From NCBI GenBank assembly GCA_903832285.1, contig CAILAY010000014.1, forward strand, positions 1-36,044: a DNA stretch of 36,044 nt, written 5' to 3'. Below, piece after piece: positions 14,071 through 23,212 of the stretch. The notes below the pieces were generated by a model. That model searched no databases. It was given only the letters and a program-made list of their open reading frames with translations, and had not been told where the DNA came from. Positions within the stretch are counted from its first letter, which is position 1, and each line of letters opens with the position of its first letter. The position numbers and the translations under genes are program-made. This DNA comes from an uncultured beta proteobacterium. GTDB taxonomy: Bacteria > Pseudomonadota > Gammaproteobacteria > Burkholderiales > Burkholderiaceae_C.

Positions 14071-15777
14071 ATGTCCAAACGCATCACGATTGATCCCATC
14101 ACCCGCATCGAGGGCCATCTGCGAATTGACGTCGATGTCGACAACGGTCACGTCCAGAAAGCCTGGTCTTCCGGTCAGATGTGGCGCGGCGTGGAACTTA
14201 TCCTGCTGGGACGGGACCCGCGCGACGCCTGGGCCATCACCCAGCGCATCTGCGGCGTCTGCACCACGGTGCACGCCATCACCTCTGTGCGCGCCGTGGA
14301 AAACGCGCTCAAGATGGAGATCCCGCTGAACGCGCAATACATCAGAAACCTCATCATCCTGGCGCACTCGGTGCACGACCACATCGTGCACTTCTATCAC
14401 CTGTCGGCGCTGGATTGGGTGGACGTGACCTCGGCATTGAAGGCCGACCCCGACAAGACGTCCGCCCTGGGCGAAAGCCTCTCCAGCTGGCATCTGAACA
14501 GCAAGCACGAGATGCGGCGCGTGCACGAGCGGCTCAAGCATTTCGTGGGTGGAGGGCAACTCGGCATCTTCACCAACGGCTACTGGGGACATCCGGCGAT
14601 GAAGCTCTCGCCAGAGGTGAATCTGCTGGCGGTGGCTCACTACCTGCAAGCACTGGAAGTGCAGCGCAAAGCCAACAAGATTGTCTCGATTCTCGGCTCC
14701 AAGACGCCGCACATACAGAATGTGGCAGTGGGCGGCGTAAGCAATCCACTTGCCACCGATTCGCCGTCGGTGTTGACGGTGGAACGTCTCATGGCCATCA
14801 AGGGCTGGATCGATGAACTCGCTGATTTCGTCAAGAACGTGTACCTGATTGACGTCGCCGCCGTGGGCGCCTTCTATCCGGAATGGACCCAGATCGGCAA
14901 AGGCGTCACCAACTATCTGTCGGTGCCCGACATTCCGCTGGACAGCAAGGGGACGCAGTTTGCCATTCCCGGTGGCTACATCGAGGGCGGCAATCTGGCG
15001 TCGCGCAAACCCATCAGTTCGTTCAACGACGACTACTGGCAAAAGGGCGTGGAAGAGTCGGTCAAACACTCCTGGTACAACTACGAGAAATCCGGCGCCT
15101 TGCACCCGTACAAGGGCGAGACCACGCCCAACTACACCGACTTCAAGGACGACGCGAAATACTCCTGGCTGAAGTCGCCCACGTTCTACGGCAAGACCGC
15201 ACAGGTGGGTCCGCTGGCAAGGGTGCTCAACGGCCTGGCCGCAGGACACGCGCCCACCACGAAGTACGCCACAGCCGCACTCGATACCGTGTCCGCCCTG
15301 GCCAAAACGAAGATCGGTCTCGACGCCATGCATTCCACCATCGGACGCCACGCGGCGCGTGCCATCGCCTGCTGTGTCAACGTCGATCTGCTCGCTGATC
15401 AATGGACGGCCCTGCTCACGAACATGGGCAAGGGCGACCTCACGACCTTCAACCATCCGGTGTTTCCCAAGGACGAGGTCATGGGCGTGGGCTTTCACGA
15501 GGCACCGCGCGGCGCGCTCTCTCATTGGGTGGTGATTGCTGACGGCAAGATCAAGAATTACCAGTGCGTCGTTCCTTCCACCTGGAACGCCTGCCCGCGA
15601 AATGAGAAGGACGAGCCTGGACCGTACGAAGCGTCCCTGCTCAACACGCCGATTGCGGACGCCGAGAAGCCGCTGGAAGTGCTGCGCACCATCCACTCTT
15701 TCGATCCCTGCATTGCCTGCGCCATTCATCTGACCGACAAGGAAAACGACACCGCGATCTCAGTCAGGGCAGTTTGA
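14071..15777 (+). CDS. hybC: Membrane-bound [NiFe] hydrogenase large subunit HybC
   Basis: A 568-residue catalytic subunit of the Hyd-2-type enzyme. The first NiFe-binding motif is RICGVCTTVHA (C61, C64) and the second DPCIACAIH (C547, C550, H553). A 15-residue tail, LTDKENDTAISVRAV, follows H553 and should be cut by HybD. The N-terminal signature DPITRIEGHLRI is at 8-19. There is no own signal peptide; export is by hitch-hiking on the Tat signal of HybO (family knowledge). A GGAG lies 7 bases before the ATG. A strong hairpin lies just downstream, in the only gap over 60 bp within the operon. Confidence 0.96.
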   Translation: MSKRITIDPITRIEGHLRIDVDVDNGHVQKAWSSGQMWRGVELILLGRDPRDAWAITQRICGVCTTVHAITSVRAVENALKMEIPLNAQYIRNLIILAHSVHDHIVHFYHLSALDWVDVTSALKADPDKTSALGESLSSWHLNSKHEMRRVHERLKHFVGGGQLGIFTNGYWGHPAMKLSPEVNLLAVAHYLQALEVQRKANKIVSILGSKTPHIQNVAVGGVSNPLATDSPSVLTVERLMAIKGWIDELADFVKNVYLIDVAAVGAFYPEWTQIGKGVTNYLSVPDIPLDSKGTQFAIPGGYIEGGNLASRKPISSFNDDYWQKGVEESVKHSWYNYEKSGALHPYKGETTPNYTDFKDDAKYSWLKSPTFYGKTAQVGPLARVLNGLAAGHAPTTKYATAALDTVSALAKTKIGLDAMHSTIGRHAARAIACCVNVDLLADQWTALLTNMGKGDLTTFNHPVFPKDEVMGVGFHEAPRGALSHWVVIADGKIKNYQCVVPSTWNACPRNEKDEPGPYEASLLNTPIADAEKPLEVLRTIHSFDPCIACAIHLTDKENDTAISVRAV

Positions 15778-15798
15778 GTCAAGTGATGGTTAACATGC

Positions 15799-15822
15799 GA
15801 GGGTCGACCGGAGTCGACCCTC
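15799..15822 (+). terminator. Strong hairpin between hybC and hybD (attenuator or mRNA-stabilising element)
   Basis: GAGGGTCGAC-CGGA-GTCGACCCTC forms a perfect 10-bp GC-rich stem with a four-base loop. It starts 22 bases after the hybC stop and is followed by TTCCATTTT, a weak T-rich run. It sits inside the operon, so full termination is unlikely. Partial termination or a 3' end that protects the structural-gene mRNA would explain more structural than accessory transcript (inference). Confidence 0.55.
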
Positions 15823-15847
15823 TTCCATTTTGTGAGGCAAGGCCAAT

Positions 15848-16339
15848 ATGCGTGCAGCGGTTCTGGGTATCGGCAACACCATCCTCACTGACGAGGCCGC
15901 GGGCGTACGAGCGGTCGAGGCGCTGGAACTGGCCTACAAGCTGCCCGACAACGTGCTCGCGATTGACGGCGGCACATCGGGCATGGAGATGATCGAAGAC
16001 CTCTCCAACCTCGATTTCCTGATCGTGCTCGATGTCGTCAAGACCGGCGCCGCGCCCGGCACGGTCGTGAAAATCGAGGGCGACGAGATCCCGGTTTTCT
16101 TTCGCCGGAAGTTGTCGCCACACCAGATCGCCCTCCCCGATGTTTTGGCCAGTCTGGAGTTGCTCGACACCATGCCCAAGGAGATTGTGGTGCTGGGTGT
16201 GGAGCCGATCTCGCTGGAACTGGGCATGGAGATGACGCCCACCGTGGCAGCGCAAGTTCCGGTGCTGGCCGCCATGGCCGCCGCTGAGTTGCGCACTCGC
16301 GGTTATCTGCTCGAATCCCTGACGCAGGCGATGGCTTGA
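15848..16339 (+). CDS. hybD: Hydrogenase maturation endopeptidase HybD
   Basis: A 163-residue endopeptidase that removes the C-terminal tail of HybC after nickel insertion. Metal-binding residues by homology with E. coli HybD are E16 (GIGNTILTDEAAG), D62 (IVLDVVK) and H92 (LSPHQIALPD). It lies just after the hyb structural genes, so HybC is its likely target, while HoxW serves HoxH. The ATG at 15848 has AAGG five bases upstream. The gene ends 1 bp before hypC. Confidence 0.94.
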   Translation: MRAAVLGIGNTILTDEAAGVRAVEALELAYKLPDNVLAIDGGTSGMEMIEDLSNLDFLIVLDVVKTGAAPGTVVKIEGDEIPVFFRRKLSPHQIALPDVLASLELLDTMPKEIVVLGVEPISLELGMEMTPTVAAQVPVLAAMAAAELRTRGYLLESLTQAMA

Positions 16340-16340
16340 G

Positions 16341-16595
16341 ATGTGCCTTGCCGCGCCCTCCCGTGTAATCGAAGTGCGCGATGGCACAGCGGTCACGGAG
16401 TGCTTTGGACAAACGCGCGAGGTCAGCCTGCTGCTGCTGGACGACGAGGTAGCGGTCGGCGACTACCTGCTTATCCAGGCCGGCGGTTTCGCGTTTGAGC
16501 GTCTTGATGTGGAGCGCGCCAAAGAATCCCTGGCGCTGATGCAGGAACTGATGGCCAAGGGCGAGGACGCCAATCGCTGGGGCAGTGAGGCATGA
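16341..16595 (+). CDS. hypC: HypC/HybG-family hydrogenase chaperone (copy 1)
   Basis: An 84-residue chaperone. The N-terminus MCLAAPSRVIEV carries the essential Cys2, which binds the Fe(CN)2CO unit with HypD and hands it to the large-subunit precursor. DEVAVGDYLLIQAGGFAF matches the family core, and the C-terminus is helical. By position, next to hybD and hybE, it is probably the HybG-like chaperone specific for HybC, while the second copy at 20772 is the general partner of HypD. The stop overlaps the start of hybE by 4 bases. The specificity is inferred. Confidence 0.92.
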   Translation: MCLAAPSRVIEVRDGTAVTECFGQTREVSLLLLDDEVAVGDYLLIQAGGFAFERLDVERAKESLALMQELMAKGEDANRWGSEA

Positions 16596-17086
16596 GTTTT
16601 CGTCTGCACGAGCGCGATCCTGGCGATGCCGTGGAACAGGCTTTTTTTCGCATCCAGCGGGAACGCATGGTCGACATGCCGATACTGAATCCGGTGCTGA
16701 ACGTCGAAGCGGTTGACTTTCAGCGCTGGCAGGGGCACTGGCTGGGCATGGTCGTCACACCCTGGTGCATGAGCCTGTTGCTGCTGCCGGGCAGCACCGA
16801 GAACTGGGTTTCCACCGGAGCCAACAAGCGCCGTTTCGTGAACTTTCCGGCCGGTGATTTTGCATTTCTCGGCAGTCATGAGCCCGAACTGGGTGACTAT
16901 CAGAGCTGCGCCTTGTTCTCACCGATGGGGAAATTCACGACCCAGACGGAGGCCGTGATGACGGCACGCGCTTCGATCAGCGGATTGCTGACGGCACCGG
17001 ACTCCTCCATGCCCGTGACCGACAGCAACACCGAAGTGCCCTCGCTGTCGCGGCGCCGCTTTTTCACGCTGCGCCGCGCGCGGTAG
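16592..17086 (+). CDS. hybE: Hydrogenase assembly chaperone HybE
   Basis: A 164-residue protein of the HybE/HupJ family. In E. coli, HybE binds the HybO precursor and prevents Tat export before assembly is complete. The family blocks VTPWCMSLLLLPG (about 55-67), NFPAGDFAFLG and YQSCALFSPMGKF are all present. No signal peptide is seen, so it acts in the cytoplasm. The ATG overlaps the hypC stop (ATGA). The C-terminus is rich in Ser and Arg (SLSRRRFFTLRRAR), which is not a family hallmark. The role follows from homology and from the Hyd-2-like operon. Confidence 0.88.
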   Translation: MSFRLHERDPGDAVEQAFFRIQRERMVDMPILNPVLNVEAVDFQRWQGHWLGMVVTPWCMSLLLLPGSTENWVSTGANKRRFVNFPAGDFAFLGSHEPELGDYQSCALFSPMGKFTTQTEAVMTARASISGLLTAPDSSMPVTDSNTEVPSLSRRRFFTLRRAR

Positions 17087-17097
17087 ACTGGCGTCTC

Positions 17098-17439
17098 ATG
17101 CACGAAATGTCGCTCGCCGAGGGGGTATTGCAGCTGATAGAGGACGCGGCAAGCGAGCAGAGGTTCGAGAAGGTGGTGACAGTGTGGCTGGAGATCGGCC
17201 AGCTCTCGGGAGTCGAGGTTGAGGCCATGAAGTTTTGCTTTGACGCTGTGACGCGTGACAGTGTGGCGGCCGGCGCGCGGCTGGAAATCATCGCGCTGCC
17301 CGGCGCCGGTTGGTGCATGGCCTGTTCGCAAACCGTGGCCATGACTGAAGTTTTTGGTGAATGTCCGAGGTGCGGCGGCTACCAGATGCAGGTGACGGGC
17401 GGAACCGAAATGCGGGTGAAGGAACTGGAAGTAAGCTAA
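17098..17439 (+). CDS. hypA: Hydrogenase nickel-insertion protein HypA
   Basis: A 113-residue nickel metallochaperone. The N-terminus [10 protein letters not shown] carries H2 and E3, the nickel site. A zinc site is formed by two CxxC pairs: C73/C76 (WCMACS) and C89/C92 (CPRC). It works with HypB to load nickel into the large-subunit precursor after iron insertion. Its length is typical. It lies 11 bp after hybE and 29 bp before hypB. The ribosome-binding site is weak, suggesting coupling to the upstream gene. Confidence 0.94.
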   Translation: MHEMSLAEGVLQLIEDAASEQRFEKVVTVWLEIGQLSGVEVEAMKFCFDAVTRDSVAAGARLEIIALPGAGWCMACSQTVAMTEVFGECPRCGGYQMQVTGGTEMRVKELEVS

Positions 17440-17468
17440 CACGACCTGCAGTTGATTTGGAGAAAGCG

Positions 17469-18460
<992 letters not shown>

Positions 18461-18464
<4 letters not shown>

Positions 18465-20767
18465 CCCTCGTTGCGCGTCGCATCCGGGTCACGGGCATCG
18501 TCCAGGGCGTCGGTTTTCGACCCTTTGTCTGGCGCTTGGCACGCCAGCTTGAACTCGTAGGTTGGGTGCGCAACGACGCGCTGGGCGTGGACATTTTTGC
18601 GCAAGGCGAAGCCACGCGGATAGACACGCTGTTGCAGCGCCTGCGCGGTGAGGCGCCAGCGCTGGCGCGGGTCGATGCGGTGCACGCGCAGCCGGTCGAG
18701 CCCGAAACGCTGACCGAATTCACCATCAGGGACAGCATCAAGGGCCGCTCCAGCACGGCCATAGGTCCCGACGTGGCCACCTGCCCCGACTGCCTGGCCG
18801 AGTTGTTTGACCCGGCCGATCGGCGCTGGCGTCATGCCTTCATCACCTGCACCCACTGCGGCCCACGCTACACCGTGACGCGCGCCCTGCCATATGACCG
18901 ACCGCAGACCAGCCTGGCGCCCTTTCCCCTGTGCCCGAATTGCGAGCGCGAGTACGGCGCGCCTTCCGACCGTCGCTTTCACGCCGAGACCACCTGCTGT
19001 CCGGCTTGTGGCCCGAAGCTCGAACTGCTCGATGCCCATGGTTTGCCCGTCGCCGGCGACGCGATCAAAGAGACGTCGGCACTGCTGCAGTCGGGCGCCA
19101 TCGTCGCCATCAAGGGACTGGGCGGTTTTCATCTCGCCTGCAACGCGCGCGATGCCGACGCCGTGGCGCGTTTGCGCGCCCGCAAGAGCCGCGAGGAAAA
19201 ACCGTTGGCCGTGATGAGCGCCAACGTGGCCAGTCTGGCGGGGTACGCCATGGTTTCCGGCGCCGAGCGCGCTCTGCTGGAAGGGCGCGAGCGACCGGTG
19301 GTGCTGCTACGAAAGCTACCCGAAACTGAAGCCGCTCTGGCCGGTGTCGCACCCGGCCTGATCTGGCTGGGCGCGATGCTGCCGACCACGCCCATGCACT
19401 TCCTGCTGTTCCACGAAGCCGCCGGGCGACCGGCTGATTCGGGCTGGCTGGCAGAACCGCAGGAGCTACTGCTGGTGATGACCAGCGCCAACCCCGGTGG
19501 CGAGCCCATCGTTCGCTCGAACGAAGAAGCGCACGCACGGTTGGCCGGCATTGCCGACGCTTATCTGCAGCACGACCGTGACGTGGTCGCGCGCTGCGAC
19601 GACTCGGTGCTGCGTCCGCTGGGCCAAGACCACCAATTCATCCGGCGCAGCCGCGGCTACGCGCCGACAGCAATTGCCTTGCCGCGTAACGGGCCTTCGG
19701 TGCTGGCCTTCGGCGCGCACCTGAAGAACACGGTCTGCGTGACGCGCGGCAACGAAGCCTTCCTGTCGCCGCACATCGGCGACCTCGACAACGCCGCCAC
19801 CTGCGCCTTCGCGGACGAGACCGTGCAGCGCATGCTGGACCTGCTGGAGGTAAAGCCCGACATCGTCGCCCACGACCTGCACCCCGATGACTACAGCAGC
19901 CGCGCCGCGTTCGCCTGTGCCGCTCGTCACGGCTTGCGCACCGTGGCCGTTCAGCATCACCACGCGCACATCGCCGCCGTTTGCGCCGAACACGGTTACG
20001 ACGAGCCGGTGCTGGGACTGGCGCTGGACGGCGTGGGATTGGGAACCGATGGCAAGCCCTGGGGCGGCGAGTTGCTGCGCCTGGACGGCCCGCTAGCCAC
20101 CCGCCTGGGCCATCTGCGCCCGCTGGCCCTGCCCGGTGGCGACAAGGCAGCACGTGAACCGTGGCGCATGGCGGCGTCGGTGTTGCATGAACTCGGTCGC
20201 AACGCCGGGATCGGTGCGCGTTTTCAGGCGCGCGGCGCCGATACCGTAGCCGCCATGCTGGCGCGCCAGTTGAACTGCCCGCGCAGCTCCAGCATGGGCC
20301 GCGTGTTTGACGCCGCCGCCGGTCTGCTGGATCTCAGTTCGCACATGAAGTTCGAGGCACAGGCCGCGATGCGGGTGGAGCAGGCCGCCACGCGCCACAT
20401 CGAGGTGTTCGGTTGGCCGCCGCCCATGGGCAACGGCTGGTCGATCAGCAGTGACGGTCGGCTCGACCTGCTGCCGCTGCTCGCGTCGCTGGATCGCGCG
20501 TCCGACGTGGACCAGGCGGCGGCGCATTTTCACGCCACGCTGGTGGCGGCACTCAGCGAGTGGGTGATGCACACGGCGCAGACGCAGGGCTTGCGCACGC
20601 TGGCCTGGGGCGGAGGCTGTTTCCTGAACTCCCTGCTATCGTCGGGTCTTCGGCAAAATCTGGAGCGGCGCGGCATCACGGTGCTGGCGCCGCGGCGGCT
20701 CTCACCCGGCGACTCAGCGCTTGCGCTGGGGCAAGCCTGGGTGGCGATCCAATCACTGGAGCAATGA
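18461..20767 (+). CDS. hypF: Carbamoyltransferase HypF
   Basis: A 768-residue enzyme that converts carbamoyl phosphate to the thiocarboxamide on HypE, the source of the CN ligands. Domains in order: acylphosphatase ([19 protein letters not shown], about 7-25), two zinc fingers (CPDC...CTHCG and CPNC...CPACG, about 107-185), a YrdC-like domain, and a Kae1-like carbamoyltransferase domain with [11 protein letters not shown] near 500. The start is a TTG at 18461 giving [10 protein letters not shown]. It overlaps the hypB stop as TTGA, the same arrangement seen at hypC-hypD. No ATG or GTG lies suitably in frame before the acylphosphatase motif. The frame extends upstream inside hypB by chance. 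Confidence 0.94.
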
Positions 20768-20771
20768 AGCG

Positions 20772-21014
20772 ATGTGTCTTGCACTTCCCGTCAGAGTCAT
20801 TGAGGTCGGCATCGGAGCGACGGGCGATTTCGCCATTGTCGATCTGGGCGGCGTGAAGAAGGAAATATCACTGGCTTTGCTCGATGGGGTTCAGGTCGGC
20901 GACTACGTCATCCTGCATGTAGGTTATGCGCTGTCCAAGCTCGACCCGGAAGAAGCCGAAAGAACACTGACGCTGTTTTCGCAGATGCAGGACTCGGTGC
21001 AGGTGGCGTCTTGA
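20772..21014 (+). CDS. hypC: HypC-family hydrogenase chaperone (copy 2)
   Basis: An 80-residue chaperone with MCLALPVRVIEVG at the N-terminus (Cys2) and the core DGVQVGDYVILHVGYALSKLD. It sits directly before hypD with a 4-base overlap (TTGA), the classical hypC-hypD pair that assembles Fe(CN)2CO. It differs clearly from the copy at 16341, so the two probably serve different large subunits or steps. I chose the ATG at 20772 because it gives the obligatory Met-Cys start; the frame is open into hypF upstream. Confidence 0.94.
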   Translation: MCLALPVRVIEVGIGATGDFAIVDLGGVKKEISLALLDGVQVGDYVILHVGYALSKLDPEEAERTLTLFSQMQDSVQVAS

Positions 21015-22138
21015 AATACATAGACGAATTTCGCGACGGCGACGTCGCCAGGACGCTGGCCAACAAGATCGCCGCGCTGGTGCAAGCCGGGCGAAATTAC
21101 AGCTTCATGGAGTTCTGTGGCGGCCATACGCACGCCATCTCACGCTACGGTCTGAGCGATTTGCTCCCCGCCAAAGTGCGCATGGTGCACGGCCCCGGCT
21201 GCCCGGTGTGTGTGCTGCCGATCGGTCGCATCGACATGGCGATCCGACTCGCGCTGGATCGCGGCGTGGTGCTGTGCACCTACGGCGACACGCTGCGCGT
21301 CCCGGCCAGCGATGGCCTGTCGCTGCTGAAGGCCAAGGCGCGCGGCGCCGACATCCGGATGGTGTATTCGACGCTGGACGCGCTGCAGATCGCGCGCGAC
21401 AACCCGCAACGCGAGGTGGTGTTTTTTGCCATCGGCTTCGAAACCACTACGCCGCCGACGGCCCTTGCAGTGCAACAGGCGAGCAACGAGCAGTTGAAGA
21501 ACTTCAGCGTGCTGTCCTGCCATGTGCTCACACCTGCAGCCATCAGCCATATCCTGGAGTCGCCCGAGGTGCGCCAGTGGGGCACCGTGCCGATCGACGG
21601 CTTCATCGGTCCGGCGCACGTGTCCACGGTGATCGGCAGCCGGCCCTATGAATTTTTTGCGCAGGAGTACCGCAAGCCGGTCGTGATCGCGGGCTTCGAG
21701 CCACTGGACGTGATGCAGGCCATCCTGATGCTGGTGCAACAGGTGAATGAAGATCGGGCCGAGGTGGAAAACGAGTTCTCGCGCGCGGTGACGCGTGAGG
21801 GCAACGTGAAGGCGCAAGACCGCGTGGCCGAAGTGTTCGAACTGCGCAGCGAATTCGAGTGGCGCGGACTTGGCGTCGTTCCCTATTCGGCGTTGAAACT
21901 GCGCGGAAAATTCACGTCCTTCGACGCCGAACGCCGGTTCGAGATTGAATACAAGAGCGTGCCCGATAACAAGGCCTGCGAATGCGGCGCCATTCTGCGC
22001 GGCGTGAAACGACCGCAGGACTGCAAGATTTTTGGCACCGTCTGCACGCCCGAGAATCCGGTCGGTTCCTGCATGGTCAGCAGCGAAGGCGCTTGCGCGG
22101 CGCATTACAGTTACGGGCGCTACAAGGACATGAACTGA
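21011..22138 (+). CDS. hypD: Hydrogenase cofactor assembly scaffold HypD
   Basis: A 375-residue [4Fe-4S] protein that, with HypC, holds iron while CN and CO ligands are attached. Conserved motifs are FMEFCGGHTHAISRYG (C36), HGPGCPVCV (C64, C67) and GFETTTP. Cluster cysteines lie in the C-terminal part (ACECGA, PQDCKIFG, TVCTPENP). The start is TTG at 21011, overlapping the hypC stop as TTGA; MKYIDEFRDGDVA is the standard N-terminus, so the start is well supported. The stop overlaps the hypE ATG by one base (TGATG). Confidence 0.95.
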   Translation: MKYIDEFRDGDVARTLANKIAALVQAGRNYSFMEFCGGHTHAISRYGLSDLLPAKVRMVHGPGCPVCVLPIGRIDMAIRLALDRGVVLCTYGDTLRVPASDGLSLLKAKARGADIRMVYSTLDALQIARDNPQREVVFFAIGFETTTPPTALAVQQASNEQLKNFSVLSCHVLTPAAISHILESPEVRQWGTVPIDGFIGPAHVSTVIGSRPYEFFAQEYRKPVVIAGFEPLDVMQAILMLVQQVNEDRAEVENEFSRAVTREGNVKAQDRVAEVFELRSEFEWRGLGVVPYSALKLRGKFTSFDAERRFEIEYKSVPDNKACECGAILRGVKRPQDCKIFGTVCTPENPVGSCMVSSEGACAAHYSYGRYKDMN

Positions 22139-23202
22139 TGGCTGAAGTCAAAAGAGGCTATGTGCGCCCGCTTGATCTGAAACATGGACGGGTCGATCTC
22201 ACGCATGGCTCGGGCGGGCGCGCCATGGTGCAACTCATCTCCGAACTGTTCGCCAAGCACCTGGGCAACGAATACCTGGGCCAGGGCAACGATGGCGCGG
22301 TGCTGCCCGCGCCCCTGCTGGACGGCAAGCCCGCGCGCCTCGTGATGTCCACCGACAGCCATGTGGTTTCGCCGCTGTTCTTCCCCGGCGGCGACATCGG
22401 TTGCCTATCGGTGCACGGCACGGTGAACGACGTCGCGGTGATGGGCGCGACGCCGCTGTACCTTGCCGCCGGATTCATCCTGGAAGAAGGCCTGGCCTTG
22501 AGCGATCTGGCGCGCATCGTCGAATCGATGGCACAGGCGGCGCGCGCCGCTGGCGTGCCGGTGGTGACGGGCGACACCAAGGTGGTGGAGCGCGGCAAGG
22601 GCGACGGCGTGTTCATCACCACCACCGCGGTCGGTGTGCTGCCCGCGGGCATCGAGTTGGGAGGCGCGCGGGCACGACCCGGCGACGTGGTGCTGGTCTC
22701 GGGCTCGATGGGCGACCACGGTGTGGCCATCATGAGCCAGCGCGAGAACCTGAGTTTTGATGCGCCCATTGTTTCCGACACCGCGGCGCTCAACGGCCTG
22801 GTTGCTGCCATGCTCGCCTCGGGCGCCGACATTCGCTGCCTGCGCGATCCGACGCGCGGCGGCCTGGCAGCCACGCTCAACGAAATCGCCGGGCAGTCCG
22901 GTGTCGGCATGATGCTGCAGGAGAAGGCGATTCCGGTGAAACCGGTGGTCGCTGCGGCTTGCGAACTGCTGGGCCTGGACCCGCTCAACGTCGCGAACGA
23001 GGGCAAGCTCATTGCCATCTGCGCCGCCGCCGATGCGCCCACCCTGCTCGCCGTCATGCGCGCCCATCCGCTCGGAATCGAAGCGGCGCTGATCGGCGCA
23101 GTGATTGCCGACGCGCACCACTTCGTGCAGCTGACGACGGCTTTCGGCGGCCGGCGCATCGTGGACTGGCTGGCGGGCGACCAGTTGCCGCGCATCTGTT
23201 GA
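22138..23202 (+). CDS. hypE: Hydrogenase cyanide-ligand synthesis protein HypE
   Basis: A 354-residue PurM-like protein that dehydrates the thiocarboxamide on its C-terminal cysteine to thiocyanate and donates CN to HypCD. It ends PRIC with C354 as the last residue, the conserved modified cysteine. The ATP-binding N-terminus (LTHGSGGRAMVQLI, about 21-34) and the GDTKVVERGKGDGVFI block are present. The ATG at 22138 shares its first base with the hypD stop. The open frame upstream (from 21982) lies inside hypD and is not coding. Confidence 0.95.
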   Translation: MAEVKRGYVRPLDLKHGRVDLTHGSGGRAMVQLISELFAKHLGNEYLGQGNDGAVLPAPLLDGKPARLVMSTDSHVVSPLFFPGGDIGCLSVHGTVNDVAVMGATPLYLAAGFILEEGLALSDLARIVESMAQAARAAGVPVVTGDTKVVERGKGDGVFITTTAVGVLPAGIELGGARARPGDVVLVSGSMGDHGVAIMSQRENLSFDAPIVSDTAALNGLVAAMLASGADIRCLRDPTRGGLAATLNEIAGQSGVGMMLQEKAIPVKPVVAAACELLGLDPLNVANEGKLIAICAAADAPTLLAVMRAHPLGIEAALIGAVIADAHHFVQLTTAFGGRRIVDWLAGDQLPRIC

Positions 23203-23212
23203 GACCGCCAAC

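Noticed and set aside
14050-15729. 559-codon open frame on the minus strand across hybC.
   Set aside because: It is antisense to a fully conserved large subunit and is the usual result of strong third-position GC bias; there is no ribosome-binding site or family resemblance.
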